A stretch of DNA of 64,000 bases, from NCBI GenBank assembly GCA_016719945.1, contig JADJYE010000030.1:186001-250000 (forward strand), given 5' to 3'. The position numbers and the translations under genes were made by a program. The stretch comes from Polyangiaceae bacterium (GTDB lineage Bacteria > Myxococcota_A > Polyangia > Polyangiales > Polyangiaceae). The notes under the pieces are model-generated. The model was given only the letters and a program-made list of their open reading frames with translations, made no database searches and was not told the DNA's origin. This document shows, piece by piece, positions 19,009-26,795 of the stretch. Position 1 is the stretch's first letter. Every line of letters starts with the position of its first letter.

Positions 19009-19902
19009 TCAGTTCGAGAGGAAGATGGCTTCGATCTCGTTCTTGACGTCGTCCTCGGTCTGGCCGCGGGCGATCGCGATCTCTTTCACGATCAGCGAGC
19101 GGGCCTCATCGAGCATGCGCTTCTCGCCGAAGGAGAGCTGCTTGTCGGTCTTGAGGCGGTACAGGTCTCGGAGGACCTCGGCGACGTCGTAGATCGACCC
19201 CGTCTTGATCTTGTCCATGAACCCGCGGTACCGGCGGTTCCACGTCTGCTTGTCGAACGCGATGGTGCGCTCGCGCAGGATATCGAAGACCTCCTGAATC
19301 TCCTGCTCGCTGATGAGCTGGCGGAGACCGACGGCGTTGGCGTTGCCCACGGGAACGCGGATCTTGCTGTTGTTCTGGAGCAGGCGCAGCACGTAGAAGC
19401 GCTGCCGATTCCCGGCGATGTCGAGCTCCTCGATGCCGATCACCTCGGCGACGCCGCCGCGAGGGTACACCGCCTTGTCGCCGACCTTGAACACGACGAG
19501 ATCGACCACGGCCTGGGCGGGCGCCAACGTCGCGGGGTCTGCGACCGGCTCGGGGCGAGCCTCGACGACGACCTTCGGGGCCTCGACCTCGATCATCGGC
19601 GCGCTCTTGACCGGCGGCGGCATCTTCGGCACAGCGCGAGCCTTCTCGGCAGGCGGGGGCGGCGCGGGCGGTGCCTTCGGCGGGGGAGCGGGCTTGACCA
19701 CGCGGGCCGGCATCGCGGCCTTCGCCGAGGCCGTCTTTTTCGGCGCGGGAGCCGCAGCGGACACCTTGGGCTTGGTGGCACGGCCGGCCGCGGGCGCAGC
19801 CTTGCCGGCGCGTGCCGCGGACGCGACCGAGGTGGCCGTGGTTCGGCCGAGGGTGGCGCGGTTCGAGGGCTTGATGGTGGCGATCCTGACGATGTCGGGC
19901 AC
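19009..19902 (-). CDS. CarD/CdnL-type RNA polymerase-binding regulator with a long basic N-terminal tail
   Basis: 297 residues, GTG start 19902. Residues ~130-297 are a complete CarD/TRCF-RID family protein: FKVGDKAVYPRGGVAEVIGI, RFYVLRLLQNNSKIRVPV, and a helical C-terminal domain with WNRRYRGFMDKIKTGSIYDVAEVLRDLYRL. Family members bind RNAP beta and stabilise open complexes at sigma-70 promoters. The first ~125 residues are a low-complexity Ala/Lys/Pro tail reminiscent of histone H1. In Myxococcus, CarD carries its basic HMGA-like part at the C-terminus and CdnL has none, so this arrangement is unusual. A consensus-like promoter lies ~320 bp upstream. Confidence 0.88.
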   Translation of the reverse strand: MPDIVRIATIKPSNRATLGRTTATSVASAARAGKAAPAAGRATKPKVSAAAPAPKKTASAKAAMPARVVKPAPPPKAPPAPPPPAEKARAVPKMPPPVKSAPMIEVEAPKVVVEARPEPVADPATLAPAQAVVDLVVFKVGDKAVYPRGGVAEVIGIEELDIAGNRQRFYVLRLLQNNSKIRVPVGNANAVGLRQLISEQEIQEVFDILRERTIAFDKQTWNRRYRGFMDKIKTGSIYDVAEVLRDLYRLKTDKQLSFGEKRMLDEARSLIVKEIAIARGQTEDDVKNEIEAIFLSN

Positions 19903-20220
19903 AACACTCTCCGACCCGGCTTATTCCGCCGGTCGTTGGTTTGAGCCCCCGGCACCACGAAGAGCGGGCAACGGACCTGCCGCTTGGGCGCTGGGGTCGG
20001 CCCGGCTTCGGGCCTTCGTAGTCAAGCCGCTCGCTCTGGGCTCTCGCCCGCGGCGCCGGCTCCTCAGTACAGTTTTTGCGCCTCCTGGCCCGGTCCTTCT
20101 GTGCTCGCCCGGAAGAGTCCGCAACGAGCCGACAAACGACGATTCACCTGGCCTTCGGTTTTTAGCACTCCGACCAGGTGAACGCCCGCGCAAGGGAAAT
20201 ACTTTGCGCCAAGCGCGCGC
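19903..20220 (-). promoter_or_regulatory. Long untranslated leader of the CarD-like gene with an inverted repeat
   Basis: No gene is present here. Downstream of the promoter at 20221-20249 a transcript would carry a ~310-nt leader before the GTG at 19902. It includes a perfect 9-bp inverted repeat, TTCACCTGG (20144-20152) and CCAGGTGAA (20174-20182), separated by 21 nt. This could be an RNA stem-loop or a protein-binding site. I recognise no known riboswitch. Confidence 0.5.
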
Positions 20221-20249
20221 ACTGTACCTAGTGCGTCATAGAATGTCAA
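20221..20249 (-). promoter_or_regulatory. Sigma-70-type promoter for the CarD-like gene
   Basis: On the minus strand a perfect -35 box TTGACA (20249-20244) is followed after 17 bp by TACAGT (20226-20221), a 4/6 match to the -10 consensus. The -35 box overlaps the stop codon of the upstream Ppx/GppA gene (20246-20248), which would separate carD-like transcription from that gene. Prediction only. Confidence 0.55.
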
Positions 20250-21232
20250 CTCGCCGCGTCGAGGCCCGCGGCGAGGGCTTCGGCGAGCCCCCAGCGAACG
20301 CCGCGGTCGGACACGATGAGCTGGTCGGCGCCCGCGCGCCGGACGATCGCGGCGCAGAGCTCGGTCCCGGCGACGATGACGTCGGCTCTCTTCGGTGACA
20401 GACCAGGGAGGCGCTGTCGCTGGGCGAGCGGCAGAGACGCGAGCCTCAAGGCCGTGGCTTCAATCTCGGCGCGGGAGAGGGCAGCGCCGTGGATGAGCGC
20501 GGCGTCGTAGGGGTCGACGCCCCGAGCGATGGCGGCGATCGTCGTCACCGTGCCGGCGACCCCGACCAGCGTGGCACCTGTCAGCGGCGGCGCTGTGGCC
20601 AGCAGGCGCTCGACGTCTGCGCGGATCGCGTCGAGCTCCGCAGGGGTGGGTGGATCGGATCGCACGTGGCGTTCGGTGAGGCGCACGCTCCCCACGTCGA
20701 TGCTCACGCCCGCCTCGGCGGTGAGCGTGCTCGCGTCGCCTCGAATGAGCTCGGTGCTGCCGCCGCCGATGTCGAACACGACGACGGGGCCGCTTCCGAG
20801 CTTCAGGCCCGAGACGCCCCCACGGAACGTCAGCCGCGCCTCCTCGTCTCCGGAGATCGTGCGCGGCTCGATCCCCAGCAGCGCGGCCGCCTTCGCGCGT
20901 AGCTCCTCGCCGCCCCGCGCATCGCGCATCGCGCTCGTCCCGACGGCGTCGACCTTGACGACGCCGTGGCTGGCGATGATCTCGCTGTACCGCTCGAGGC
21001 ATTTCAGCGTGCGGTCGATCGCTGCCGGGGCGAGCTCGCGCGTCTTGTCGACGCCCTCGCCGAGGCGCGTGATGGTCGCGTGCTCCTCGATCGGCGTGAG
21101 GCGGCCTGCTGCGTCGACTCGCGCGACGAGGAGCAGGACCGAGTTGGTGCCGATGTCGATGGCCGCGACGAAACGCGGCGCGCCTCCCTGAGGCGCGCCG
21201 CGCTCGGCCTCGCGTGAGGCCCTCTCGCTCAC
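20246..21232 (-). CDS. Ppx/GppA-family phosphatase (exopolyphosphatase or pppGpp phosphatase)
   Basis: 328 residues. ASKHA-fold motifs are present in order: AAIDIGTNSVLLLVA (phosphate 1), VDAVGTSAMRDA, VVVFDIGGGSTELI (phosphate 2), and VGVAGTVTTIAAI. The length corresponds to the short two-domain form without the HD-like C-terminal region of E. coli enzymes. Family members hydrolyse polyphosphate or pppGpp. The GTG start at 21232 overlaps the stop of the OmpA-type gene (GTGA). Which substrate is used cannot be told from sequence. Confidence 0.9.
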   Translation of the reverse strand: MSERASREAERGAPQGGAPRFVAAIDIGTNSVLLLVARVDAAGRLTPIEEHATITRLGEGVDKTRELAPAAIDRTLKCLERYSEIIASHGVVKVDAVGTSAMRDARGGEELRAKAAALLGIEPRTISGDEEARLTFRGGVSGLKLGSGPVVVFDIGGGSTELIRGDASTLTAEAGVSIDVGSVRLTERHVRSDPPTPAELDAIRADVERLLATAPPLTGATLVGVAGTVTTIAAIARGVDPYDAALIHGAALSRAEIEATALRLASLPLAQRQRLPGLSPKRADVIVAGTELCAAIVRRAGADQLIVSDRGVRWGLAEALAAGLDAAS

Positions 21233-22050
21233 TTCGCCGTCAGCGTCTTGAGGTCGATCATCTCTTCGACGTTCGGCATCACGACGAGCTCGACCCGGCG
21301 GTTCAGCTTGCGGCCGTCGTCATTCGAGTTGTCGGCGACGGGGTCCGTGTCGCCGTAGCCGACGGCGGCCCAGTACTGAGACTTGAGCCCCCCGCCTTTG
21401 GGCGTCGCGTCCGTGAGGAACACGAGCACCTCACGCGCGCGCATCGCGGACAGGCCCCAGTTGTCCTTGAACGTGCCCGTGAAGGGCTTGTTGTCGGTGT
21501 GGCCGGCCACCTGGTAGGTGCGCTCCATCAGGCCCTTGTCGTTCCGGATGACGTTGGCGACCTTCTGCAGGATGTCCAAGCCCTCCTTCTTGAGGGTCTC
21601 CTTGCCGGAGTCGAACAGCACGTCGCCAGGGAGCTGGATGACGATGCGGTTCTTGCGGATCTGGACCTTGAGCCCGAACTTCGTGAGCTCGTCGAGCTTC
21701 TTCTTCAGGAGCTCGAACCGCTGACGGATGAGCTCGAGCTGCTCCGCGCGCTTCTTGTAGTCCTCGAGGGCGCGGGCCTTCTCTTGCACGTCCGCCGTGA
21801 GGTTGGAGATGTCGACGCCTGCAGTCCGGAGCTTCTCCTTCAGCTCCTCGATCTGCGTCTTCGCGTCGGCCAGATCTCGCTCCGCGTTCTTCCGGGCGGT
21901 CTGCTCTTGCGAGAGCTTGTCCTTGAGGCCCTCGATCTCGCGACCCTTGGCGTCGAACTCCTCTTGGCTCGGGCCACACCCGAGCGAGCCGGCCAATAGC
22001 AGCAGCACGGTGCTCGCGAGGAGCCCACGTGCGCGTCGACCTGTCAGCAT
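21229..22050 (-). CDS. OmpA-family peptidoglycan-associated lipoprotein with coiled coil
   Basis: 273 residues. The signal peptide ends LLAGSLGC, a lipobox. Residues ~30-115 are a continuous coiled coil (KGREIEGLKDKLSQEQ, LTADVQEKARALEDYKKR). The C-terminal domain is OmpA/MotB type: VQIRKNRIVIQLPGDVLFDS, YQVAGHTDNKPF, LSAMRAREVLVFL and NRRVELVVMP, which bind the peptidoglycan stem peptide. It probably spans from a lipid-anchored N-terminus to the cell wall. It shares a transcript with the Ppx/GppA gene. The upstream region (22051-22300) shows no obvious promoter on the minus strand. Confidence 0.88.
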   Translation of the reverse strand: MLTGRRARGLLASTVLLLLAGSLGCGPSQEEFDAKGREIEGLKDKLSQEQTARKNAERDLADAKTQIEELKEKLRTAGVDISNLTADVQEKARALEDYKKRAEQLELIRQRFELLKKKLDELTKFGLKVQIRKNRIVIQLPGDVLFDSGKETLKKEGLDILQKVANVIRNDKGLMERTYQVAGHTDNKPFTGTFKDNWGLSAMRAREVLVFLTDATPKGGGLKSQYWAAVGYGDTDPVADNSNDDGRKLNRRVELVVMPNVEEMIDLKTLTAK

Positions 22051-22305
22051 CTCTTCCTCCCCGCCCAGTCGCCGCGCTTATCGCGGGAGCGGACGTTGGC
22101 GGGACCGTACCGGGCCGGCCCCCGCGGCACAAGAGGTGCGCGCCGGCTGACATGAAAGCGGACACGGCGTCAATCAAAAAGGTGTGATTCTCGATCGCGG
22201 CTGCACACCTGCTGCTGTCTGCGATAGCGTTCATCATCGCAACCGTTGCGGAGCGATCCTCGGCGCAGCGAGGCATGTGGAAAAAAACGCCCCGAAAATT
22301 TTTCC
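22051..22305. other. Intergenic region, no gene seen
   Basis: Upstream of both the OmpA-type gene and the H1-like gene. The stretch 22281-22304 is A- and T-tract-rich in an otherwise GC-rich region and adjoins the -35 box at 22306, so it could act as an UP element. Otherwise nothing is recognisable. Confidence 0.4.
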
Positions 22306-22334
22306 TTGACCATGCCCATGCGTGGCAATATACG
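22306..22334 (+). promoter_or_regulatory. Sigma-70-type promoter for the H1-like gene
   Basis: TTGACC (22306-22311), a 17-bp spacer, then TATACG (22329-22334). A-/T-tracts lie directly upstream. The predicted transcript would have a leader of about 190 nt before the ATG at 22532, in which no gene or known RNA motif is seen. Confidence 0.55.
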
Positions 22335-22531
22335 TCGTGCAACATCTGTTGCTGCATGGGAATTCATTCCAGTTGGAGCGTACGAGAGTCACCCTGTCGT
22401 CGGCGGGTTCGAAGGCCGGGTCGGGGCTTGTACGGAGCGATGCTCGGTGAGGGCATTCTCGATGGGGGCGACTGCTCGTCCCAGAAGTGAACGCTCTGAA
22501 GTCCGTGTGCAGCGCCACGAGGAGGACGCAG

Positions 22532-22867
22532 ATGGCTGCTAAGAAGACCGCGAAGAAGGCTCCGAAGAAGGTGACCAAGACGGCGAAGAAGCCGGCTGCC
22601 GGCAAGGCTGCCAAGGTTGCCAAGGCGAAGAAGGCCGCCCCGAAGAAGGCGGCTGCGAAGAAGGCTGCTCCGAAGCGCGCCGCCAAGAAGGGCGCTGCGA
22701 AGAAGGGCGCCGCGAAGAAGGCCGCTCCGAAGAAGGCTGCCAAGAAGGCCGCTCCGAAGAAGGCTGCCAAGAAGGCCGCCCGCAAGGCCGCGCCGCGCAA
22801 GGCGAAGGCCGCGCCCGCACCAGCTGCACCGGCTGCGGAGCCGACCTCGCACGACGAGTCTGAATGA
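22532..22867 (+). CDS. Lysine/alanine-rich histone H1-like protein
   Basis: 111 residues, almost entirely KKAA/PKKA repeats after MAAKKTAKKAPKKVTK, ending in a short Ala/Pro then acidic tail (PTSHDESE). The ATG 22532 is favoured over a GTG about 45 bp upstream because GAGGAGG lies 6 nt before it. Such proteins resemble eukaryotic linker-histone tails and bacterial H1-like proteins (Hc1, AlgP, myxobacterial Hth-type proteins) and bind DNA non-specifically. The coding DNA is itself repetitive, so length variation between strains is likely. It lies near the CarD-like gene, whose N-terminal tail is compositionally similar. Confidence 0.85.
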   Translation: MAAKKTAKKAPKKVTKTAKKPAAGKAAKVAKAKKAAPKKAAAKKAAPKRAAKKGAAKKGAAKKAAPKKAAKKAAPKKAAKKAARKAAPRKAKAAPAPAAPAAEPTSHDESE

Positions 22868-23314
22868 AGCGTCGCGTGGGCGTCCTCACCGCTCGTCGGT
22901 GATGTCCCCGCGCGGCTCATCCTCGCCACTCGAAGTCGTCGAGTAGATCCGAGGCCAACCCGAGAGGGAGTGGCCACGAAGCTCTCGTTCTTCGATGGGC
23001 GATGCCCTACTGGTCGCGGTGAAGCTCGGTTCGCGGCTGCTGCGAGCGCCGAGCTTGTCGATGCGGCATTGGTTCGCCGCGGCTGGTGGATGATCTCTGA
23101 AGTCCCGACAGGCCCTTCCTGCCGGTGCCTTCGAGATCGAGCGGGTTCTCGAACGAGAACCGCCCGCATGCGCTCGACCGAGCGCAGCGCGAAGCGGAGC
23201 TCGGGAGGCCCGCTCTTGGCGTTTTGTCGCCAGGCCTCATCACGCGGCGCTCTGCAGGCGGAGCGCTCTTGGGGGCGCCCCGAGCTTCGAGCTCCCGAGC
23301 CGACCCAGGACGCC
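22868..23314. other. 447-bp gap without a convincing gene; contains an 18-bp palindrome
   Basis: An ORF starting at 22970 on the plus strand runs into the opposite-strand gene and has an atypical composition, so I do not call it. The palindrome GGTTCTCG-AA-CGAGAACC at 23144-23161 is perfect over its 8-bp arms and resembles a dimer operator. No promoter is clear. Confidence 0.45.
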
Positions 23315-24904
23315 TCAGTCCCCGAGGTACAGCCTCAGCGCGCGGGCGGCGGCGGCCTTGTCGAACGGGACCTCGCGCAGCTCGACGCGCTCCGAGATGC
23401 GGCTGAGCAGCTCCACCAAGAACGCGTGGAACGCGTCTGCCTCTTCGATGGCCATCGCGAGCCGCTGTGGGTCGAACATGTCGGTCTCCGTCAGACCGCT
23501 CATCGCGCCCATGAAGGCGTCGAACCGCGGGTAGTCGCCCACCCGCAGCAGCGGGTAGCCCATCGCGCGAAAGTACCCGAGGAACTCGCGCACGAACGCG
23601 AAGCTCTGCACCTTGCTCCACTGATCGACCGTCAGATCGGCGTGCCGGGCCTTGCTCGCGAAGGCGCGCACGATTTGGGCGAACATCCAGATGTCTCGGC
23701 GTAGCCGCTCGCTCGACGCGCGGCGCGCGGCGAGATCGTCGAAGACCTGCCCGTCGTCGAGCGTGTGGCGCAGCGACTTGCCGAGGAACAGGATCGCGTT
23801 CTGGATCGAGGGGCGGAGGTTCTTGGTGACCTCGCGCAGTCGGGCCCGCAGGTCGGCTTCGTTGGCGTTGCTCTCGACCGTGGGCAGGTCGTGCTCGAAC
23901 GTGCGGCGCATCTCGAGGCGCAGGTTCGACGCGACGCCGGTGAGCGCCCCCTTCATCGCGATCAGGCGGCTCCCCTCGCCGCGCAGCTCCTCGAAGCGTT
24001 CGGCGATCTCCCGCGCCGGGACCTTCAACAGGTCGTGCTCGAAGCCCTCCGCCAGGAGCGCCCCAGACTTTCTTCGCAGGTACCCAGACAACGCGCGCGC
24101 GTCCGAGCGAAGCACCGACAGCACGAGATACGCCCGCCCGCCGACGCGCCGGTCGGCCAGGTCGTGCGAGATCGACTCGAGGAGCCGCAGGTACTTCAGC
24201 ATCCGGAACAGCGAGAGGAACGAGAGCGCGACGAGCCGGTGCGCCTGCTCGCCGGTGACCCTCTGGATGAGCTCGAGCACCTGCGGCGACGGGATGCGAT
24301 CGAACTCCGGCCGGAACTCGAGCGCCGCGAGCGGGTTGAAGAACGTCGACTGGGCCGACTCGCGCATCGCCGTCGCGGCCATCGAATAAAAGAGCCGGAA
24401 CGGGACGCGCTGCAGCTTGAGCAGGCCGTTCATCACCTCGACCAGGTTCGTGAGCCCGTGGCGCATCACGATCAGGCTCTCCTCCGGCGTCTCCTGATCC
24501 GAGAGCGAAGATCGGAGCAGCCTCGACCGCGCGCCGTCTTCCGGGAGCACGGTCTCGAGGTACCGATGGAACACGAAGGCTCGATCGCGCTCTCCGAGCA
24601 GGGATCGTGACAGCTGCACGATCCGGAGCACGCCGTCGCGCGCTTGCTGGAGATGATCGCGAAAATCGAGCGATACGAACGTGCGGCGCGCAGCGGATCC
24701 CGGGTGGTTGCGCGGGTTCGCGAAGCACGCGAGGCCCTTGAGCAAGACCTCCAGCTCGAAGAGGATCTCGTCCTTCCGGTCGACCGAGAGCGCGGCGAAC
24801 CAGGCGTCCCGCGCCTGCTGCTGCTCGCGCTTCATCCCGCGCGTGTCGCGCAGGAGCTCGGCGTAGGCGTTACGACCGGTGGCCGTCCGGGCCGCGGCGA
24901 TCAT
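23315..24904 (-). CDS. Large helical protein of unknown function
   Basis: 529 residues, ATG 24904, no signal peptide or membrane helix. The sequence is charged and helical throughout (QQARDAWFAALSVDRKDEIL, LRDIWMFAQIVRAFASKARH), with conserved-looking stretches such as FVSLDFRDHLQQARDG, FYSMAATAMRES and VGDYPRFDAFM. I do not recognise the family. Codon usage is typical of the region. It lies 6 bp downstream of the AgmX-like lipoprotein gene and probably shares its transcript. Confidence 0.7.
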   Translation of the reverse strand: MIAAARTATGRNAYAELLRDTRGMKREQQQARDAWFAALSVDRKDEILFELEVLLKGLACFANPRNHPGSAARRTFVSLDFRDHLQQARDGVLRIVQLSRSLLGERDRAFVFHRYLETVLPEDGARSRLLRSSLSDQETPEESLIVMRHGLTNLVEVMNGLLKLQRVPFRLFYSMAATAMRESAQSTFFNPLAALEFRPEFDRIPSPQVLELIQRVTGEQAHRLVALSFLSLFRMLKYLRLLESISHDLADRRVGGRAYLVLSVLRSDARALSGYLRRKSGALLAEGFEHDLLKVPAREIAERFEELRGEGSRLIAMKGALTGVASNLRLEMRRTFEHDLPTVESNANEADLRARLREVTKNLRPSIQNAILFLGKSLRHTLDDGQVFDDLAARRASSERLRRDIWMFAQIVRAFASKARHADLTVDQWSKVQSFAFVREFLGYFRAMGYPLLRVGDYPRFDAFMGAMSGLTETDMFDPQRLAMAIEEADAFHAFLVELLSRISERVELREVPFDKAAAARALRLYLGD

Positions 24905-24910
24905 GGCTTG

Positions 24911-25516
24911 CTACTTTCGCTTCTTGAACTTGAAGCGATGGTTGTAGGTCGTGACCATCCCCTTGGGCGAAGGCGGAAACTTCAGGCTCTTGGTCACGTC
25001 GAGCATGCACCCTTCGACGCCCTTGTCGGTGATGTCGGTCTCGTCGGCCTTGAAGCCAGCGCTGTCGGTCTCGCCGCCCTCCTTGACCTTGATGGTGAGG
25101 GTGATCTGCGTCTCGTCCGCCGGGGCGGCCTTCTTCGCCCAGGCGTCGAAGCACGCGCGATAGCGGTCGCGCGCGGCGGTGACGGCGTCGATGATCCCCT
25201 GGGTGCGGTCGCTGGTGCCGGCGTCACCGGGAGCCGTGCCGTTGTTCATCACGACGCCGCCCGAGGGGGCGGGGTTCGCGACCTCGGTGAGCGGCTCGCC
25301 CGTGTGCGGCCCGCCCGCCGCCTCGCTCGCGCTCGGCGGCGCGTCGCCTCGCGGGGCATCGGCCACGGCCGCGCTCGTGCCCTGTGCTGGAGCTCCGCTC
25401 GCGTCCTCGGGGGGGCTGCTGCCGGTGGAGCAGGCCGCGGCGAAGAGGCTCGACGCTAGGGCGAGGGTCGAAAAGAACGCGAAGACGTGGGCGAGGGGGC
25501 GCATCGCGGGGGGCAT
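24911..25516 (-). CDS. Lipoprotein with AgmX/PglI-like C-terminal domain
   Basis: 201 residues from ATG 25516; ATG 25504 (MRPLAHVF) would give a more conventional signal peptide ending LFAAAC. A Ser/Ala/Pro-rich linker of ~90 residues follows. The C-terminal ~90 residues (YRACFDAWAKK, ITLTIKVKEGGE, VEGCMLDVTKSLKFPP, TYNHRFKF) match the TonB-box-like domain in AgmX/PglI and many myxobacterial proteins. The two Cys may pair. It is likely membrane-tethered; AgmX-type proteins were found in gliding motility, but the domain is widespread and the role here is unknown. Confidence 0.75.
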   Translation of the reverse strand: MPPAMRPLAHVFAFFSTLALASSLFAAACSTGSSPPEDASGAPAQGTSAAVADAPRGDAPPSASEAAGGPHTGEPLTEVANPAPSGGVVMNNGTAPGDAGTSDRTQGIIDAVTAARDRYRACFDAWAKKAAPADETQITLTIKVKEGGETDSAGFKADETDITDKGVEGCMLDVTKSLKFPPSPKGMVTTYNHRFKFKKRK

Positions 25517-25606
25517 CGTACACCGTTCGAGGGGCGGAGCGGCCGTGAGCGTCGTCGCCGCACACTGGCCCTACCCGTCGGCGGGCTGCACAAGTACATC
25601 GGCCCC

Positions 25607-25936
25607 GTGGGTTCCACCGTCAAGCTCGGCCTCACTGCGCTGGCGCTCGTCGCCTGCAAGGGGGGCGGCGGTCAAGGCGGCGCGGGCGTCGGGGGCGGGG
25701 GAGGCGGAGGCGGCAGCGGAGGCTGCGACGTGCCCGAGTTCGACCACACCGGACAGACCTTCGGGTGCTCGCCCGATCTCCAGCCGCCGGACTGCCCCGT
25801 CGAGGCCGCGGAGGTGTGCGGCGATCCGTGCCTCACCGAGTGCGTCGATTTCTTCCTGTGCTTGCGCGAAGGCTGGCAGTCGGTCGGGTACTGCGACGAA
25901 GGTGGGCAGCTCGTCAACACGCAGGGGCTGCGGTGA
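25607..25936 (+). CDS. Small Cys-rich lipoprotein with poly-Gly linker
   Basis: 109 residues from the GTG at 25607, which directly precedes the signal peptide (STVKLGLTALALVAC, good lipobox). After the cysteine comes a glycine-rich linker, then a compact domain with about ten Cys (CDVPEFDHTG, CPVEAAEVCGDPCLTEC), presumably disulphide-bonded at the cell surface. No family recognised. The stop overlaps the exonuclease start (GTGA), an odd pairing of surface and cytoplasmic products. Confidence 0.65.
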   Translation: MGSTVKLGLTALALVACKGGGGQGGAGVGGGGGGGGSGGCDVPEFDHTGQTFGCSPDLQPPDCPVEAAEVCGDPCLTECVDFFLCLREGWQSVGYCDEGGQLVNTQGLR

Positions 25937-26769
25937 AGTCTCCCCCCCCTGGCCCGCCGTGGGACGGCCCCATCGACGCCGCCCCCATCGCGTTCGTCGA
26001 TCTGGAGATGACCGGTCTGGACTCCTCGACCGACCGGGTCATCGAGGTCTGCGTCGAGCGGGTCCGCGGGGGGGTGCTCGAGGAGCAGCTGTGCAGCCTC
26101 GTTCGGCCAGACGACGGCCGCTTCGGCAACGAGCACATTCACGGCATCAGCGCGGCCGACCTCGCGGAGGCGCCGACCTTCGGAGCCATCGAGGGGGAGC
26201 TGTCGAGGCTGCTCTCGGGTGCGGTGCTCGTCGCGCACGGCGCGAAATACGACGTCGCGTTCCTCGAGGCCGAGCTCGCGCGCCTGCACCGCGGTTCGCG
26301 CGAAGCGAAGCCCCCGCTGCTCGGGCTCGGCTTCCACCTCGACACGCTCACGCTCACCAGGCGCGTCTACGGCTTCAAGAGCCACGCCCTCGCGGCCCTC
26401 GCGAAGGAGCTCGGCATCGAGGCGGGGCGCTCGCACCGCGCCGCAGACGATGTGCGGACGCTCCGTCGCGTGTTCGAGGCCGTCGTGAAGGAGCTCAAGC
26501 CGGCGAGCCTGCGCGACCTGTGGCACGTCAAGATCGGCAAGAAGATCGCCCGCCCCTCGGTGCTCGACGCGCTCGAGGCTGCGAAGGTCGCGGCGAGCCC
26601 CGTGCGGGTCCGGTACCGCCCGAGCGGAAAAGCTCCGGTCGACCTCGTGCTCATGGTCACCGCCGTGCAGCGGGAACTCGACCCCCCGCAAGTTCTTGGC
26701 TATTTGCTCCCCGGCCGAGGGCGGCGCAGCCTTCGCGCTGACCGCATCCTCACCGTTGGCCCCCCCTGA
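25933..26769 (+). CDS. DnaQ-type 3'-5' exonuclease (DEDDh)
   Basis: 278 residues. Exo I is AFVDLEMTGLD (DxE), Exo II lies in LVAHGAKYDVAFLEAEL and Exo III is HRAADDVRTL (H-x4-D). The fold resembles the epsilon proofreading subunit of DNA polymerase III or the exonuclease part of PolC, with an extra ~90-residue C-terminal region of unknown function. Start at GTG 25933 within the previous stop. It may be a stand-alone repair or trimming nuclease; whether it is the replicative epsilon cannot be decided here. Confidence 0.88.
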   Translation: MKSPPPGPPWDGPIDAAPIAFVDLEMTGLDSSTDRVIEVCVERVRGGVLEEQLCSLVRPDDGRFGNEHIHGISAADLAEAPTFGAIEGELSRLLSGAVLVAHGAKYDVAFLEAELARLHRGSREAKPPLLGLGFHLDTLTLTRRVYGFKSHALAALAKELGIEAGRSHRAADDVRTLRRVFEAVVKELKPASLRDLWHVKIGKKIARPSVLDALEAAKVAASPVRVRYRPSGKAPVDLVLMVTAVQRELDPPQVLGYLLPGRGRRSLRADRILTVGPP

Positions 26770-26795
26770 CCGCGCCCTCAACCAAGGAAGTGCCC

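Noticed and set aside
22970..23704. Plus-strand ORF of 244 codons
   Set aside because: Its second half is antisense to the 23315-24904 gene and its composition is atypical (many Arg/Ser/Cys, no domain), as for GC-rich shadow frames.
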